Shown one piece after another: positions 8,852 through 18,015 of a DNA stretch of 59,618 nucleotides. How positions within the stretch are numbered: position 1 is the first letter of the stretch; each line of letters opens with the position of its first letter. The stretch comes from Roseibacillus sp. (GTDB lineage Bacteria > Verrucomicrobiota > Verrucomicrobiia > Verrucomicrobiales > Akkermansiaceae): the NCBI GenBank assembly GCA_002686085.1, contig NZAC01000046.1, positions 1 to 59,618 of the forward strand. Direction: 5' to 3'. The notes beneath the pieces were generated by a model. That model was not told the DNA's origin and ran no database searches. It saw nothing but the letters and a program-made list of their open reading frames with translations. The position numbers and the translations under genes were made by a program.

Positions 8852-9451
8852 TCAACGCCTTCCCTCAAAAGCACGAGAAACAGTGAGAGCGTCCGCGTGC
8901 TCCAAAATACCTCCGGCAGGTAACCCCTGAGCGAGCCGACTGATGTGACAATCATAACCCGAAAGGAGATCAGTCAGGTAATTCGTCGTCGCTTCACCCT
9001 CCACATCAGAGCTAAGAGCAAGGATGATTTCCACACCCGCAAGACTCTCCAACCGTTTGAGTAGCTGCTCAATGCGAAGATCGTCGGGCCCCACATTGTC
9101 GAGGGGGGAAAGCTTCCCTCCGAGGCAGTGATAGAGCCCTTTAAACGCTCCAGAGCGCTCGATCGGAAGAACATCTGTCGCCTGCTCTACAAGGCACAAC
9201 TTGCCCCAATCGCGACCCTGATCAGAACACAACGAACACCCCTCTAACGTAGCGAAAAACCCACATTGCGGACACGAAGTGACCGTAACTGCAGCATTCT
9301 GAATCGATTCAGCCAGACTATTCGGCTGAGCCTTGCTGCTCTGCAGCAACCAGAGTGCCATTCTTTCGGCACTCCTTGGCCCAACCCCCGGAAGCTGCTT
9401 AAGCTGATCAATCAGATCACCTACCGGTTGGGGGTATTCAGCACGAGCCAC
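8852..9451 (-). CDS. recR: Recombination mediator RecR
   Basis: A 199-residue protein, the normal length for RecR. The N-terminal helix-hairpin-helix region reads LPGVGPRSAERMALWLL, followed by a four-Cys zinc finger (CPQCGFF and CSLC near 76-96) and a Toprim domain with CLVEQATDVLPIERSG and YHCLGGKLSPLDNVGP. RecR acts with RecO and RecF to load RecA at gaps. The start is GTG at 9451. No dnaX or YbaB gene is adjacent, unlike the arrangement common in other phyla. Confidence 0.95.
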   Translation of the reverse strand: MARAEYPQPVGDLIDQLKQLPGVGPRSAERMALWLLQSSKAQPNSLAESIQNAAVTVTSCPQCGFFATLEGCSLCSDQGRDWGKLCLVEQATDVLPIERSGAFKGLYHCLGGKLSPLDNVGPDDLRIEQLLKRLESLAGVEIILALSSDVEGEATTNYLTDLLSGYDCHISRLAQGLPAGGILEHADALTVSRAFEGRR

Positions 9452-9568
9452 GCAGGCACTGTAACGCCTTATTGCTTTTTTGCCAGCCTCCTGCCAATCC
9501 TCTCAACCACTCATCGTCCTGAAATATTGTATCGCCCCAGAAGATTATACTCTTCCGCCCCAGGACAA

Positions 9569-10012
9569 CTAGGTTCCTTCTATTTCACAGGGCGTCGGAT
9601 GATAGCGAGCCCACAGAACCGCACATGCTGCACTCCAACTCAAACAGAAAACCGCAACCACTGGACTCCAGAAAAGGCCCCATAACGCAACTACCGGCGA
9701 AGCCGAGACAACAAGCACAAGGCAACTCAAGAAAAGAAGAAGGCGCCTGAGAAGACCCGGAACTTCAAGAAGAACCAGCGCAATGCCATAAGTCAGAACC
9801 AAAAGCACCAGAACGGCCCACCACGGCTGGCCCACTGCATTCACAGGAAATCCGAGTTCCATATAAGCCGAAAGAATCTGACGCTCAATCCATAGCGATA
9901 TCCCCGAGATCCGCACGACTAGTCCAACCGCCATGGCAAAGCTCCCGACCACCACGGTCACCGTGAGGGGGTGATGATGGGCAGGGGAAGATCTACCGAA
10001 CTCTTCAGGCAT
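9569..10012 (-). CDS. Small integral membrane protein, unknown function
   Basis: A 147-residue protein with about four hydrophobic segments (near 17-35, 63-82, 88-108 and 112-132) and an acidic/basic N-terminal tail. I recognise no family. An AAGAG motif seven bases before the ATG supports this start. It begins 10 bases after the ClpX-like gene on the same strand, so the two are probably cotranscribed. Function cannot be stated. Confidence 0.6.
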   Translation of the reverse strand: MPEEFGRSSPAHHHPLTVTVVVGSFAMAVGLVVRISGISLWIERQILSAYMELGFPVNAVGQPWWAVLVLLVLTYGIALVLLEVPGLLRRLLLFLSCLVLVVSASPVVALWGLFWSPVVAVFCLSWSAACAVLWARYHPTPCEIEGT

Positions 10013-10022
10013 GGAAATACTC

Positions 10023-11642
10023 TTACACCCCTCCAGATGAAGTTTCCTCCTCAGAATCGCTACTCCGATAGCTTTTCACCACAAGGTCACTTAAGTATTT
10101 ATCAGGATCTTTCACGGCCTCGGGACCGATTCTAAACGTCGTGCGCCCGGTATTTTTCTGGACCAGCTTTAAGCCGAACTGAACGTCGCGAAAGCGCTGT
10201 CGGCACAATTGGAGCAGACTGCGGCCTTGTTCAGCGGCTTCCTCTGCTAGCTTAGAAAGGGCTTCGGGTTTGAACTCAAGCTCTACACCATGCTCCGCCT
10301 GAAAATCCCGACAAAAGGCATCGAGCTCGCGGGCGGCCTTCTCGACATCCACCTTTCTTCCCAGTTCTCGATACTCTTCCAAAAGCTCCTCGCGCCTGTC
10401 GATCAGCTCCTCGTTGATGGACAACTCCGATACAGAGGTCCCCGGGAGCTCAAACTTAAAATCTCTGAGCAATCGTTCACAAACGGTCATCAGAGCACGC
10501 GCCCCCGTGTTTTCCTTCTCAGCGAGAGATGCTATTCTCCTAATCGCTGTATCGTCAAAACGAGCCATGATCCCGTAGGCCTCGAATTCCCTCTCATACT
10601 GCCTCAGGAGACTGCCCTCTGAAAACTTCAGGATATTCTCGAGGTCAGCAGCGCTGAGTTTCTCACAAACGACCCGAACGGGTAGACGACCGATAAATTC
10701 CGCTTCGAATCCAAACTCAATGAAGTCCTGGGTCTCCACCTCACTGAACAACTCACCGTCCATGGGCCTCTCCGTAGGATCCGCCCCAAACCCAATTTGC
10801 CCCTCGCTAAGTCGCTTCCGCACGACTTTTTCGAGACCAGAGAACGCACCACTTACGATGAAAAGAATATGCCGGGTATTGACGGTATCTTTCGCGGCTC
10901 CGCCACCCTGCTGCATACTCATCATCGACTTCATCTGACTCCGGATATCCATGGGGTTGGTAAGCGGAACCTCCGTTTCCTCCATTAGCTTGAGGAGAGT
11001 CGTCTGCACCCCTCTGCCACTGACATCCCTTCCGATCATCTCGCTCCGGGTCGCAATCTTGTCTATTTCATCAATGTAGATGATTCCAAATTCGGCCAGA
11101 TCGAGATTCCCCTCGGCTTTCTGAACAAGGTCACGAACGAGATCATCAACATCTCCCCCCACGTAGCCGGTTTCGGAGAACTTTGTTGCATCTGCTTTCA
11201 CGAAGGGAACTCCGATCAGTTCCGCAATGTGCTTCACCAGATAGGTTTTACCAACTCCGGTCGGTCCTACCACGATCACGTTCTGCTTCTGCAACTCGAT
11301 CCCTTCAGGAAGTTTACCGCTCTCGTTCTCAAGACTGCGCAAGTATTTTGCGTGATTGTAGTGATCGCATACCGCAATCGAGAGCGCCTTTTTAGCCTCA
11401 TCCTGCCTGATCACAAATCGGTCAAGGTGAGCCTTTATATCACGCGGAATGTAATCGAACTCGAAAACGCTGTCAGCTCCCGGCCCCTGCGGCACTTCCG
11501 GAACCGACTCCTCCTCTTCACTGTTCATTCCAGCCATCCCCCATTGCACGTTGCCCATTTTCCCGAAGAACTCTTGCAGGCTTTGCTGCAATTCGTCCGG
11601 ACTCGGCCCTGTCCCGGGGGACTGTTTATCGTCATCAGCCAT
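10023..11642 (-). CDS. ClpX-like AAA+ unfoldase lacking the zinc-binding domain
   Basis: A 539-residue AAA+ ATPase closest to ClpX. Visible are Walker A GPTGVGKT (126-133), pore loop GYVG (159-162), Walker B IIYIDEID (187-194), the second pore region RDVSGRGVQ (205-213), an IGFG loop (283-286) matching the ClpP-docking loop of ClpX, and sensor-2 GARAL. The four-Cys N-terminal zinc domain of ordinary ClpX is absent; residues 1-60 are acidic and contain no Cys. The C-terminus extends about 120 residues past the usual end, including a Glu/Lys-rich helical part. It may be a ClpP partner with different substrate choice. It sits between the kinase gene and a membrane protein gene. Confidence 0.82.
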   Translation of the reverse strand: MADDDKQSPGTGPSPDELQQSLQEFFGKMGNVQWGMAGMNSEEEESVPEVPQGPGADSVFEFDYIPRDIKAHLDRFVIRQDEAKKALSIAVCDHYNHAKYLRSLENESGKLPEGIELQKQNVIVVGPTGVGKTYLVKHIAELIGVPFVKADATKFSETGYVGGDVDDLVRDLVQKAEGNLDLAEFGIIYIDEIDKIATRSEMIGRDVSGRGVQTTLLKLMEETEVPLTNPMDIRSQMKSMMSMQQGGGAAKDTVNTRHILFIVSGAFSGLEKVVRKRLSEGQIGFGADPTERPMDGELFSEVETQDFIEFGFEAEFIGRLPVRVVCEKLSAADLENILKFSEGSLLRQYEREFEAYGIMARFDDTAIRRIASLAEKENTGARALMTVCERLLRDFKFELPGTSVSELSINEELIDRREELLEEYRELGRKVDVEKAARELDAFCRDFQAEHGVELEFKPEALSKLAEEAAEQGRSLLQLCRQRFRDVQFGLKLVQKNTGRTTFRIGPEAVKDPDKYLSDLVVKSYRSSDSEEETSSGGV

Positions 11643-11711
11643 CAGTGCGGAAGATCGACGTAAAAGCTACCTTGTCAATAATTGCCATCGATTCACCACT
11701 TCTTCATCGGG

Positions 11712-14078
11712 CTATCTTCCAAAATCCTCTAAAATCTGCTCCCACTGAACGGAGAAATCAGGTCTCAGCTTAACCAACTCCTCTGCCATCATACGACATT
11801 CCTCTGTCAGGCCATTCAACCATCCGAAGGCAAGAGCATTCACCAATAGCTTTGCTCTCTCAGGCCCCTTATCGGTCTCATTTACAAGAACCCGGTGAAG
11901 GCCCAGCAATGAGCGAGGATCTATGTCCTTCCAATCAAGGGAGCGAGCCGAACCGGACTCCTCTACCATGAGCCCACTCTCCTGAGACCCAATCACCTGT
12001 GTATGACGCACCCCACTCCGAGTCCGAATTTCGACCCCAGCTGCTCCGGGGCCCAGAACCCGGACAAGATCACCAAGAAACACCTCTGCCTCGGCCGCGA
12101 AAAAAAGGAGTGCAGCTCGCTGACTCCGTTCCAAGTCCCCCTTCAATTCAATCGTCTGCAGGGCGTTTGCTCCGGCTGCAAATTTTCCATCCGAAAAATA
12201 TTTTCCCGATACTTCGCTACAGAGCATTCCCCACTCTTCATCCACCTTCCTGTTCCGAAAGTAACGCAAACGTTCTCGCAATACGCTCTGCCAGGCCTTC
12301 ACGTTAAAACGGGCCCTGCCGATCGTCTTGAGAGAGCCATGCAAGTTATCAAGCGCAAGAATACCCGCTTCAATTTCGGCTCTGGTCTTTCCCTCGGTCC
12401 CCAATTCTACCGCGGAAAGAAGACGGTAGTCAGCCACGTAGCGGTTCCCGATCCTGAGATACGCCTGCATCCAATCCGACTCAGGCCACGGCCCACTACG
12501 AAGGAACTTTTCAAACATGCCCCCAGCACGCTCCACATCGCCCTGTTCCCACGTTTTCAAGGCCATGGCAAAGAACACCGTTGCACGGAAGGGCTTGTCC
12601 AGCACCTCCGGGATGCGCTCCGTCGGAATAAATTGCAGGTCGGTAAGAAGTTCCGCAGCGGCCTGTACTCTCCTTCCCATCACTGTATCCGATGCCTGTC
12701 GCTCATTTACAAAATCAAAGAGATCGGCCAAGTACTGCCGTGCGTCAGCACTCCTTCCGTCCAGAAAGGAAACTACTACTGCTTCAAATCCAGCCCAGAT
12801 TGCAGTCTCAGCGGGGGCCTGCTCATTTCGCCATACCTCACAAAACTTTTGTTCCGCTCCCACGTAATCGTCCTCATCCAAGAACTTGCGGGCAGTCTGG
12901 TAGGTCTCATTTATCTGCATCGCGGCTTCCAGTCCCACATTGGGATTCTTCTCCGGATCAACCATGAGGGCCGCGTAACTGACGCCTCCTTCCTTTTCCT
13001 CATCAGAATTTATCGCAGAGAGGTAAAGCCCGGTAGCAGTCAGAAGGCCTCCCACAACCAGCACAGACAGCCCGAAAAGAACCTTCCGTCTGGTATCGTA
13101 TCTCTTCCTTCGCTTGCTGCGGGTCCTTCCCTGAACCGGAGCCTTTGTCCCTTTTTCCTTCAGGGCCATCCGCGCGTTTTCTAGTTCAGCTCTGAAATTC
13201 TCATAATCAAGAAACCGTTCATCCGGATCGTCCGCCATTGCCTTCTCAACGATTTGCACGGTCTCGTTTGAGAGCCAAGGAGCCACCCGCTTCAGCGGAA
13301 CTATCTCCTGCTTGGCCTTCCGGGCGGCCTTGTTGCTCACCTCGGTCAATTCGATCGGTCGACAGCCGGAAAGAGCATGGTACAGAGTTGAGCCAAGCGC
13401 ATATATATCTGCCCTGTGGTCTTCTCCTGACTGCTCGAGCACCTCCGGAGCGACATAAGTAGGGGTAGCCCATATTTCCTCTGCCTGAACTATCCCGCTC
13501 TCAGTGAGAAGAGACAGCCCGAAGTCTACCAGCTTGGCAGTGCCATCCTGGGCGATAAGAATATTTCCCGGTTTGATATCCCGGTGAAGAAGACCTGCAG
13601 TCTGCGCTGACCGCAGCCCGTCTACTACCTGAAGAGCAAGACGCACCACCGCATCCTCCGGCAGGGCCCCGAAATCAGACATCCGCTCTTCAAGGCTTTC
13701 GCCTGGCACCAGCTCCATGGCTATGAAGTTACGCCCATAGGCTCTCCCCACTGTGTAAACATCCACGATGTTTGGATGGCTTACTGTTGCGGTCAGTCGC
13801 GCTTCCTTCTTAAACGCGGCCTCCCTTTTCTCATCTGCCGAATATTCCTCATTGAGCACCTTGACCGCGATCTCTCGATCTAGAGTCGTGTCGTGAGCCG
13901 CATAGATAACACTCATGCCCCCATGGGCGATAAGACGCAGTAACCGATAGGGCCCCATTTCCGCCTTCACTCGCACCTCCGCCCCACATGTTGGACAGGC
14001 CACCCGAGTGAAGGGACCGACATCGACAACGTTCATCTCGCCCCTACATTCCGGGCAGCTGGCAAGATGATCCATCAC
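11712..14078 (-). CDS. Receptor-type Ser/Thr protein kinase with N-terminal zinc ribbon
   Basis: A 788-residue PknB-like kinase. It opens with a CxxC-CxxC zinc ribbon (Cys8, 11, 28, 31). The kinase domain (about 43-305) has the catalytic Lys in AVKVL (73), HRDIKPGN (165-172), DFG (185-187) and a PE pair (211-212), so it should be active. A basic stretch and one membrane helix (about 333-355) follow. The remaining 430 residues are predicted outside the membrane and look helical and TPR-like, with no PASTA repeats. The first codon is GTG, and an ATG one codon in (14075) follows a GAGAGG motif and may be the true start. It is divergent from the pseudouridine synthase gene. Confidence 0.9.
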   Translation of the reverse strand: MMDHLASCPECRGEMNVVDVGPFTRVACPTCGAEVRVKAEMGPYRLLRLIAHGGMSVIYAAHDTTLDREIAVKVLNEEYSADEKREAAFKKEARLTATVSHPNIVDVYTVGRAYGRNFIAMELVPGESLEERMSDFGALPEDAVVRLALQVVDGLRSAQTAGLLHRDIKPGNILIAQDGTAKLVDFGLSLLTESGIVQAEEIWATPTYVAPEVLEQSGEDHRADIYALGSTLYHALSGCRPIELTEVSNKAARKAKQEIVPLKRVAPWLSNETVQIVEKAMADDPDERFLDYENFRAELENARMALKEKGTKAPVQGRTRSKRRKRYDTRRKVLFGLSVLVVGGLLTATGLYLSAINSDEEKEGGVSYAALMVDPEKNPNVGLEAAMQINETYQTARKFLDEDDYVGAEQKFCEVWRNEQAPAETAIWAGFEAVVVSFLDGRSADARQYLADLFDFVNERQASDTVMGRRVQAAAELLTDLQFIPTERIPEVLDKPFRATVFFAMALKTWEQGDVERAGGMFEKFLRSGPWPESDWMQAYLRIGNRYVADYRLLSAVELGTEGKTRAEIEAGILALDNLHGSLKTIGRARFNVKAWQSVLRERLRYFRNRKVDEEWGMLCSEVSGKYFSDGKFAAGANALQTIELKGDLERSQRAALLFFAAEAEVFLGDLVRVLGPGAAGVEIRTRSGVRHTQVIGSQESGLMVEESGSARSLDWKDIDPRSLLGLHRVLVNETDKGPERAKLLVNALAFGWLNGLTEECRMMAEELVKLRPDFSVQWEQILEDFGR

Positions 14079-14178
14079 CCTCTCAGGTTAGATCCAACCT
14101 GGACCCGGTGGCAAGGAGCGTTCCGGCCTCAATACCTCGCTACTTGCCCCTCGTCTCCTCCTGCTCCAACCTTGACCC

Positions 14179-15189
14179 GTGACGATCAAGGTCGAAACAT
14201 CCAGCGGCGAACGACTCGATCTGTTTCTTGTGCGGGAACTTCCGGATCTCTCGCGCTCCCGCATCCAGACTCTCCTCAAGCAGGGGCACATTGTGGTCAA
14301 CGGAACGGAAGCAAAGCCTAAAACTTCCGTCAACTCTGGTGACCAAATCACAATCAGCCTTCCAGAGCCTCAGCCCGCCGAGATCATTCCGCAGGATATT
14401 CCCCTCGATATCCTCCACGAGGATCAAGATCTCATCGTCATTAACAAACCCACAGGTTTGGTGGTTCACCCCGCGCCGGGGAATCCCGACGGCACTCTCG
14501 TGAATGCTCTTCTTCACTACTGCGAGGGCAACCTTCCCGGCGTTGGAGGAATAGAGCGACCCGGTATTATACACCGCCTCGATAAGGATACCAGCGGATG
14601 CATTGTCACGGCGAGGACCGACAGGGGCCTTCAGTCGCTTCTCGACCAGTTTGCGGAAAGAAAAACCACCAAACTGTACCTTGCCATTACAGAGAAATCT
14701 CCGATCCAGCCTTCAGGATCAATCTTTACCCACATCGGGCGTCACCCGGTAAAAAGACAGATGCAGGCTGTTCTCAATCCTGGTGAAGGATCGAGCCGTC
14801 CTGCCATCACCGATTACTACGTCCTCCATCGTGCCGAATCGGCCGGGTGGGCTCTCGTCCTCTGCCACCTTCACACTGGGCGCACTCATCAGATCAGGGT
14901 GCATATGAAACATATCGGCTGCCCGCTCCTCGGCGACCCTCTCTATGCCAACCCCAAGCGACAATCACCGAGGCCCGAACGCCTCATGCTCCACGCCTGG
15001 CGCCTCGGTTTTACCCATCCCGATACCGGTCAGTTCAAAACCCATGAAGCGCCACCTCCACCTGAGTTTGAAGCGTTCTTTCCAAATCATCAATGTCTCG
15101 ATACTATCCGCAACACCAGCCCTGATGCGCTGCCGCAGGCCCTAAATGTTGATGGCCGTGCAAGTGAGGACCAGAGCAAAACCCCGTAA
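14179..15189 (+). CDS. Pseudouridine synthase, RluA/RluD family
   Basis: A 336-residue protein with an N-terminal S4 RNA-binding domain (about 10-60, SRSRIQTLLKQGHIVVNG) and an RluD-type catalytic domain. The signature GIIHRLDKDTSG is at 129-140, with Asp135 as the expected catalytic residue, and LHTGRTHQIRVHM and HIGCPLLGDPLY follow. These enzymes modify uridines in 23S rRNA; RluD acts on helix 69, but exact specificity is not provable here. Start is GTG at 14179. The last 40 residues extend past the usual domain. The next gene begins 5 bases downstream. Confidence 0.92.
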   Translation: MTIKVETSSGERLDLFLVRELPDLSRSRIQTLLKQGHIVVNGTEAKPKTSVNSGDQITISLPEPQPAEIIPQDIPLDILHEDQDLIVINKPTGLVVHPAPGNPDGTLVNALLHYCEGNLPGVGGIERPGIIHRLDKDTSGCIVTARTDRGLQSLLDQFAERKTTKLYLAITEKSPIQPSGSIFTHIGRHPVKRQMQAVLNPGEGSSRPAITDYYVLHRAESAGWALVLCHLHTGRTHQIRVHMKHIGCPLLGDPLYANPKRQSPRPERLMLHAWRLGFTHPDTGQFKTHEAPPPPEFEAFFPNHQCLDTIRNTSPDALPQALNVDGRASEDQSKTP

Positions 15190-15194
15190 AAGAT

Positions 15195-16157
15195 ATGAAC
15201 ATTACCTGCCTCGATTCCTCAACGCTGACCCGAGGCGACATCGACTTCGCCCCTCTGGAGGCACTTGGGAACTTTTCGCACTTTGACCGGACCGCCCCGT
15301 CTCAGGTGATCGAACGGTCCTACGATGCCGAGGTGATCCTCACCAATAAGGTCGTTCTCGATGCCGGGATCATCCAGTCACTCCCTAATCTTAAATTAAT
15401 TCTGGTATGCGCCACGGGAGTCAATGTTGTCGATCTCGATGCCGCAACCGCAAGAGAGATCCCCGTCTGCAATGTTGCTGGTTACTCCACTCCCAGTGTC
15501 GCCCAACATACGGCGGCACTTCTTCTCTCCCTTGTCACCAAGGTTCACCGGCTTGCAAGCGAACATGAGGAGTGGCCTCGATCTCCCATCTTCACTCGCT
15601 TAACCCACCCGATTACCGAACTTGCGGGAAAGTCCTGTGGCATCGTCGGCCTTGGTGAAATCGGATCAGCCTTCGCTGGGATTGCAGAGGCCCTGAAGAT
15701 GAAGGTACAGGTTCTTGCGCGCGAGGGATCATCGAATGCTCATCGTCCCGATCTCCCCCGGGTCTCACCAGAAGAGTTCTTTGCCTCTTCCGATGTCGTC
15801 TCGCTTCATTGCCCTCTCACCAGCGAGAATGAGCATATGATTGACCGAACGATCTTATCTTCCATGAAGCCGGGTTCCATTCTTCTTAATGTCAGCCGGG
15901 GCCCTCTAATCAATGAGGTCGATCTTGCCGAGGCTCTTCGAAGTGGCCACCTCTCCGGAGCCGGACTCGATGTCCTCTCCACGGAACCTCCCAGCCCGGA
16001 TCACCCCCTGTTTGCGCCCGACCTTGCGGATTGCAATCTCATCATGACCCCTCACACCGCCTGGCTGTCTCTGGAGTCCCGCCGCCGCCTTCTGGCAGGG
16101 GTCGTGGATAACCTGAAAAACTGGATCGCCGGCACCCCCTCCAACCGGGTTGCCTGA
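15195..16157 (+). CDS. D-2-hydroxyacid dehydrogenase (hydroxypyruvate reductase-like)
   Basis: A 320-residue NAD(P)-dependent dehydrogenase of the D-isomer-specific 2-hydroxyacid family. The Rossmann motif GLGEIGSAF is near 152-160. Catalytic positions are visible as Arg in LNVSRGPL, Glu in LSTEPP and His in MTPHTAW. Overall it resembles glycerate dehydrogenase/hydroxypyruvate reductase more than lactate or phosphoglycerate dehydrogenase (no ACT domain). It starts 5 bases after the pseudouridine synthase and ends 5 bases before a small unknown gene, so these form one transcription unit. Confidence 0.88.
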   Translation: MNITCLDSSTLTRGDIDFAPLEALGNFSHFDRTAPSQVIERSYDAEVILTNKVVLDAGIIQSLPNLKLILVCATGVNVVDLDAATAREIPVCNVAGYSTPSVAQHTAALLLSLVTKVHRLASEHEEWPRSPIFTRLTHPITELAGKSCGIVGLGEIGSAFAGIAEALKMKVQVLAREGSSNAHRPDLPRVSPEEFFASSDVVSLHCPLTSENEHMIDRTILSSMKPGSILLNVSRGPLINEVDLAEALRSGHLSGAGLDVLSTEPPSPDHPLFAPDLADCNLIMTPHTAWLSLESRRRLLAGVVDNLKNWIAGTPSNRVA

Positions 16158-16162
16158 CAACC

Positions 16163-16408
16163 ATGGATGACGGCATTGAACAATTAATCCCTGCTGTGGA
16201 GCAGCAGATCTCCTCCACGGAGACTCCCTATGTCGGGCAAACCTACCGCCGCCTCCTTGAAGAGCCTGATATCGACGAGCATGAGGCCAAGCTGATGATC
16301 GCCCTCTGTCTCGCTGATGAGTCCGAGGCCATGTTCGAAAAAGAGCGTGATTTCGATATTACCCGGTATCAGAAGCTTCTCACTCTCCTACCTATTCTAC
16401 CCGGCTAA
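16163..16408 (+). CDS. Small conserved-looking protein, unknown function
   Basis: An 81-residue acidic protein, mostly helical, with no Cys and no membrane segment. The part YRRLLEEPDIDEHEAKLMIA followed by a Glu-rich helix and a FDITRYQKLLTLLP ending resembles short Glu-rich DUF1841-like proteins by eye, but this is weak. The tight spacing to its neighbours (5 bases after the dehydrogenase, 18 bases before yraN) supports a real gene in the operon. No function is claimed. Confidence 0.6.
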   Translation: MDDGIEQLIPAVEQQISSTETPYVGQTYRRLLEEPDIDEHEAKLMIALCLADESEAMFEKERDFDITRYQKLLTLLPILPG

Positions 16409-16426
16409 CCCATCGCCCCCTCATCC

Positions 16427-16861
16427 GTGCTCAGAGCGCTCTCTCTCCAATTCAGGAAAAGATTTAGCCCCCTCCTCAACAGGGCCTGTCCACCACCCTG
16501 TAACGACCATCTCGCGACCGGCTCACTCGGAGAAAAAATCGCCTGCGCCTATCTCCGGTCTGAGGGTCGCCGTATCCTTTACCGGAATTTTCGCGGACCA
16601 AAAGGAGGAGAAATCGACATCGTCACTCGAGACGGAAACACCCTCGCGTTTGTGGAAGTCAAAACCCGCACTAGCGAGCAATTCACCCGACCCCTGGATG
16701 CTGTTAACCATAAGAAAAAGAGACTCATGGAACGGGGAGCGAAGAGCTGGCTCCAGTTACTTGGAAACCGCGATCTCAGATGGCGTCTCGATGTGGTCGA
16801 GATTATTCTGCTTGAGGGAGAAAAGCCCCGCATAACCACGGTAGAAAATGTGACCGGGTAA
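16427..16861 (+). CDS. YraN/UPF0102 family endonuclease-like protein
   Basis: A 144-residue protein with the UPF0102 pattern: LGEKIACAYLRSEG (helix), RILYRNFRGPKGGEIDIVTRDG and FVEVKTRTS. The Glu-x-Asp in GEIDIV and the Glu-x-Lys in VEVKTR form a PD-(D/E)XK-type nuclease core. The family often sits next to rnhB in bacteria; here rnhB is about 1.1 kb away on the other strand. Start is GTG at 16427. It is the last gene of the plus-strand run. Confidence 0.88.
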   Translation: MLRALSLQFRKRFSPLLNRACPPPCNDHLATGSLGEKIACAYLRSEGRRILYRNFRGPKGGEIDIVTRDGNTLAFVEVKTRTSEQFTRPLDAVNHKKKRLMERGAKSWLQLLGNRDLRWRLDVVEIILLEGEKPRITTVENVTG

Positions 16862-16891
16862 CGCAACCAGAGCATCTGCCTTGAGGACCTT

Positions 16892-17770
16892 TCAGCCCCC
16901 AATCAGCTCAAGCAACTGACTGACAGGCACGCAGTTCTTGAACACCATCTGCAGATTGTTCTGAACCCCTTCCTTTTCGGTGTAGTAGAGCGACTCAGTA
17001 CTGGCTGCAACACCTACTACTTGACCTTCCTCATTGAGCACTGGAGCACCGCTTGAGCCCTTACCAAAATCGGCCGTGATTGCCATGGCCGGCACAGGCC
17101 TGCGATTTCGCTGTGTGACAAAATACCGCGCCACCTTTCCCTCGCTGAGAGTGTAAAACTTACGGTTGGGATGACTGATAAGGTTCACTTTAGCCCCAAC
17201 CGGGGCTGATGGGCCGAGTGCAACCGGCTTGATACCCGTTTTGGGCAAACGCAACACTGCAAGATCATACCGCTCGCTCGCCGCCACCACATCTTCGACC
17301 ATGAACATGCGCCCATCAAAAAGCCGAACGGCCAAGCCAGATCGCTCTGGATTGTCGACAACGTGATAGTTTGTCACCACCAAATCCTCCGCGATAAGGA
17401 AACCGCTGGCTGGAGCGATATGCCAATCAGGGCATCTGTTACACTTGTAAACTCCACCCACAACGGCTACCGCTTTTTGTGCCTCATCGGCGCTTGACTG
17501 ACTGATCTCAGGCAACTGCAACTTGGCCTTGGGTTCTTTTTTTAACTTCTCGATCAAAGACTTCATTTCCACGACCGAATCTGAGTCCATCATCTCCGTC
17601 ACCTTGGCCGTCATCTGCTGAACGATCTGCCGGTCATCAATGACCGCCGGCTCAGGTTGACTCAAGGCTGGCACTCCCTCATCGACAATCACTTCCTCAT
17701 TCAGGATTGAGGTGCACCCACCGAGCACCAAGCCTGCAATCGCAACTGGCAATAGTTTGATCCAATTCAT
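16892..17770 (-). CDS. Trypsin-like serine protease lipoprotein
   Basis: A 292-residue protein with a lipoprotein signal ending L-G-G-C (Cys19), a linker of about 90 residues with possible coiled coil, then a chymotrypsin-fold domain from about 105. The triad is visible as His in VTNYHVVDN, Asp in RYDLAVLRL and Ser in GKGSSGAPVLN. A CNRC motif precedes the domain. There is no PDZ domain, unlike DegP or HtrA. It is likely anchored outside the cytoplasmic membrane. Targets are unknown. Confidence 0.85.
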   Translation of the reverse strand: MNWIKLLPVAIAGLVLGGCTSILNEEVIVDEGVPALSQPEPAVIDDRQIVQQMTAKVTEMMDSDSVVEMKSLIEKLKKEPKAKLQLPEISQSSADEAQKAVAVVGGVYKCNRCPDWHIAPASGFLIAEDLVVTNYHVVDNPERSGLAVRLFDGRMFMVEDVVAASERYDLAVLRLPKTGIKPVALGPSAPVGAKVNLISHPNRKFYTLSEGKVARYFVTQRNRRPVPAMAITADFGKGSSGAPVLNEEGQVVGVAASTESLYYTEKEGVQNNLQMVFKNCVPVSQLLELIGG

Positions 17771-18015
17771 TGTTACTCTGGAACTTTAGAACAAGTGTAG
17801 CAAAGCCGCCAGCGATTAGTCGCAGCAGAGTTAATCAGCTGGCTGGAAGAGACCTATAAAGGGATAAACGCTGACACCTTAACAAAAAACGAGCTCCATC
17901 ACCTCTGATTATCCGCACTGGGGAACCCTTCACATACTTCTGAAAAAGTGAAGAAATGGGACCGTGAAGCACCACAAAACCAGTGGATCAGAAGAGCTCA
18001 CAAGTGCATCCCCTG

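Noticed and set aside
12003-13184. 393-residue plus-strand frame inside the kinase gene
   Set aside because: It is antisense to a well-supported kinase, has an unlikely composition (many His, Pro, Ser and Cys) and no domain or ribosome site.
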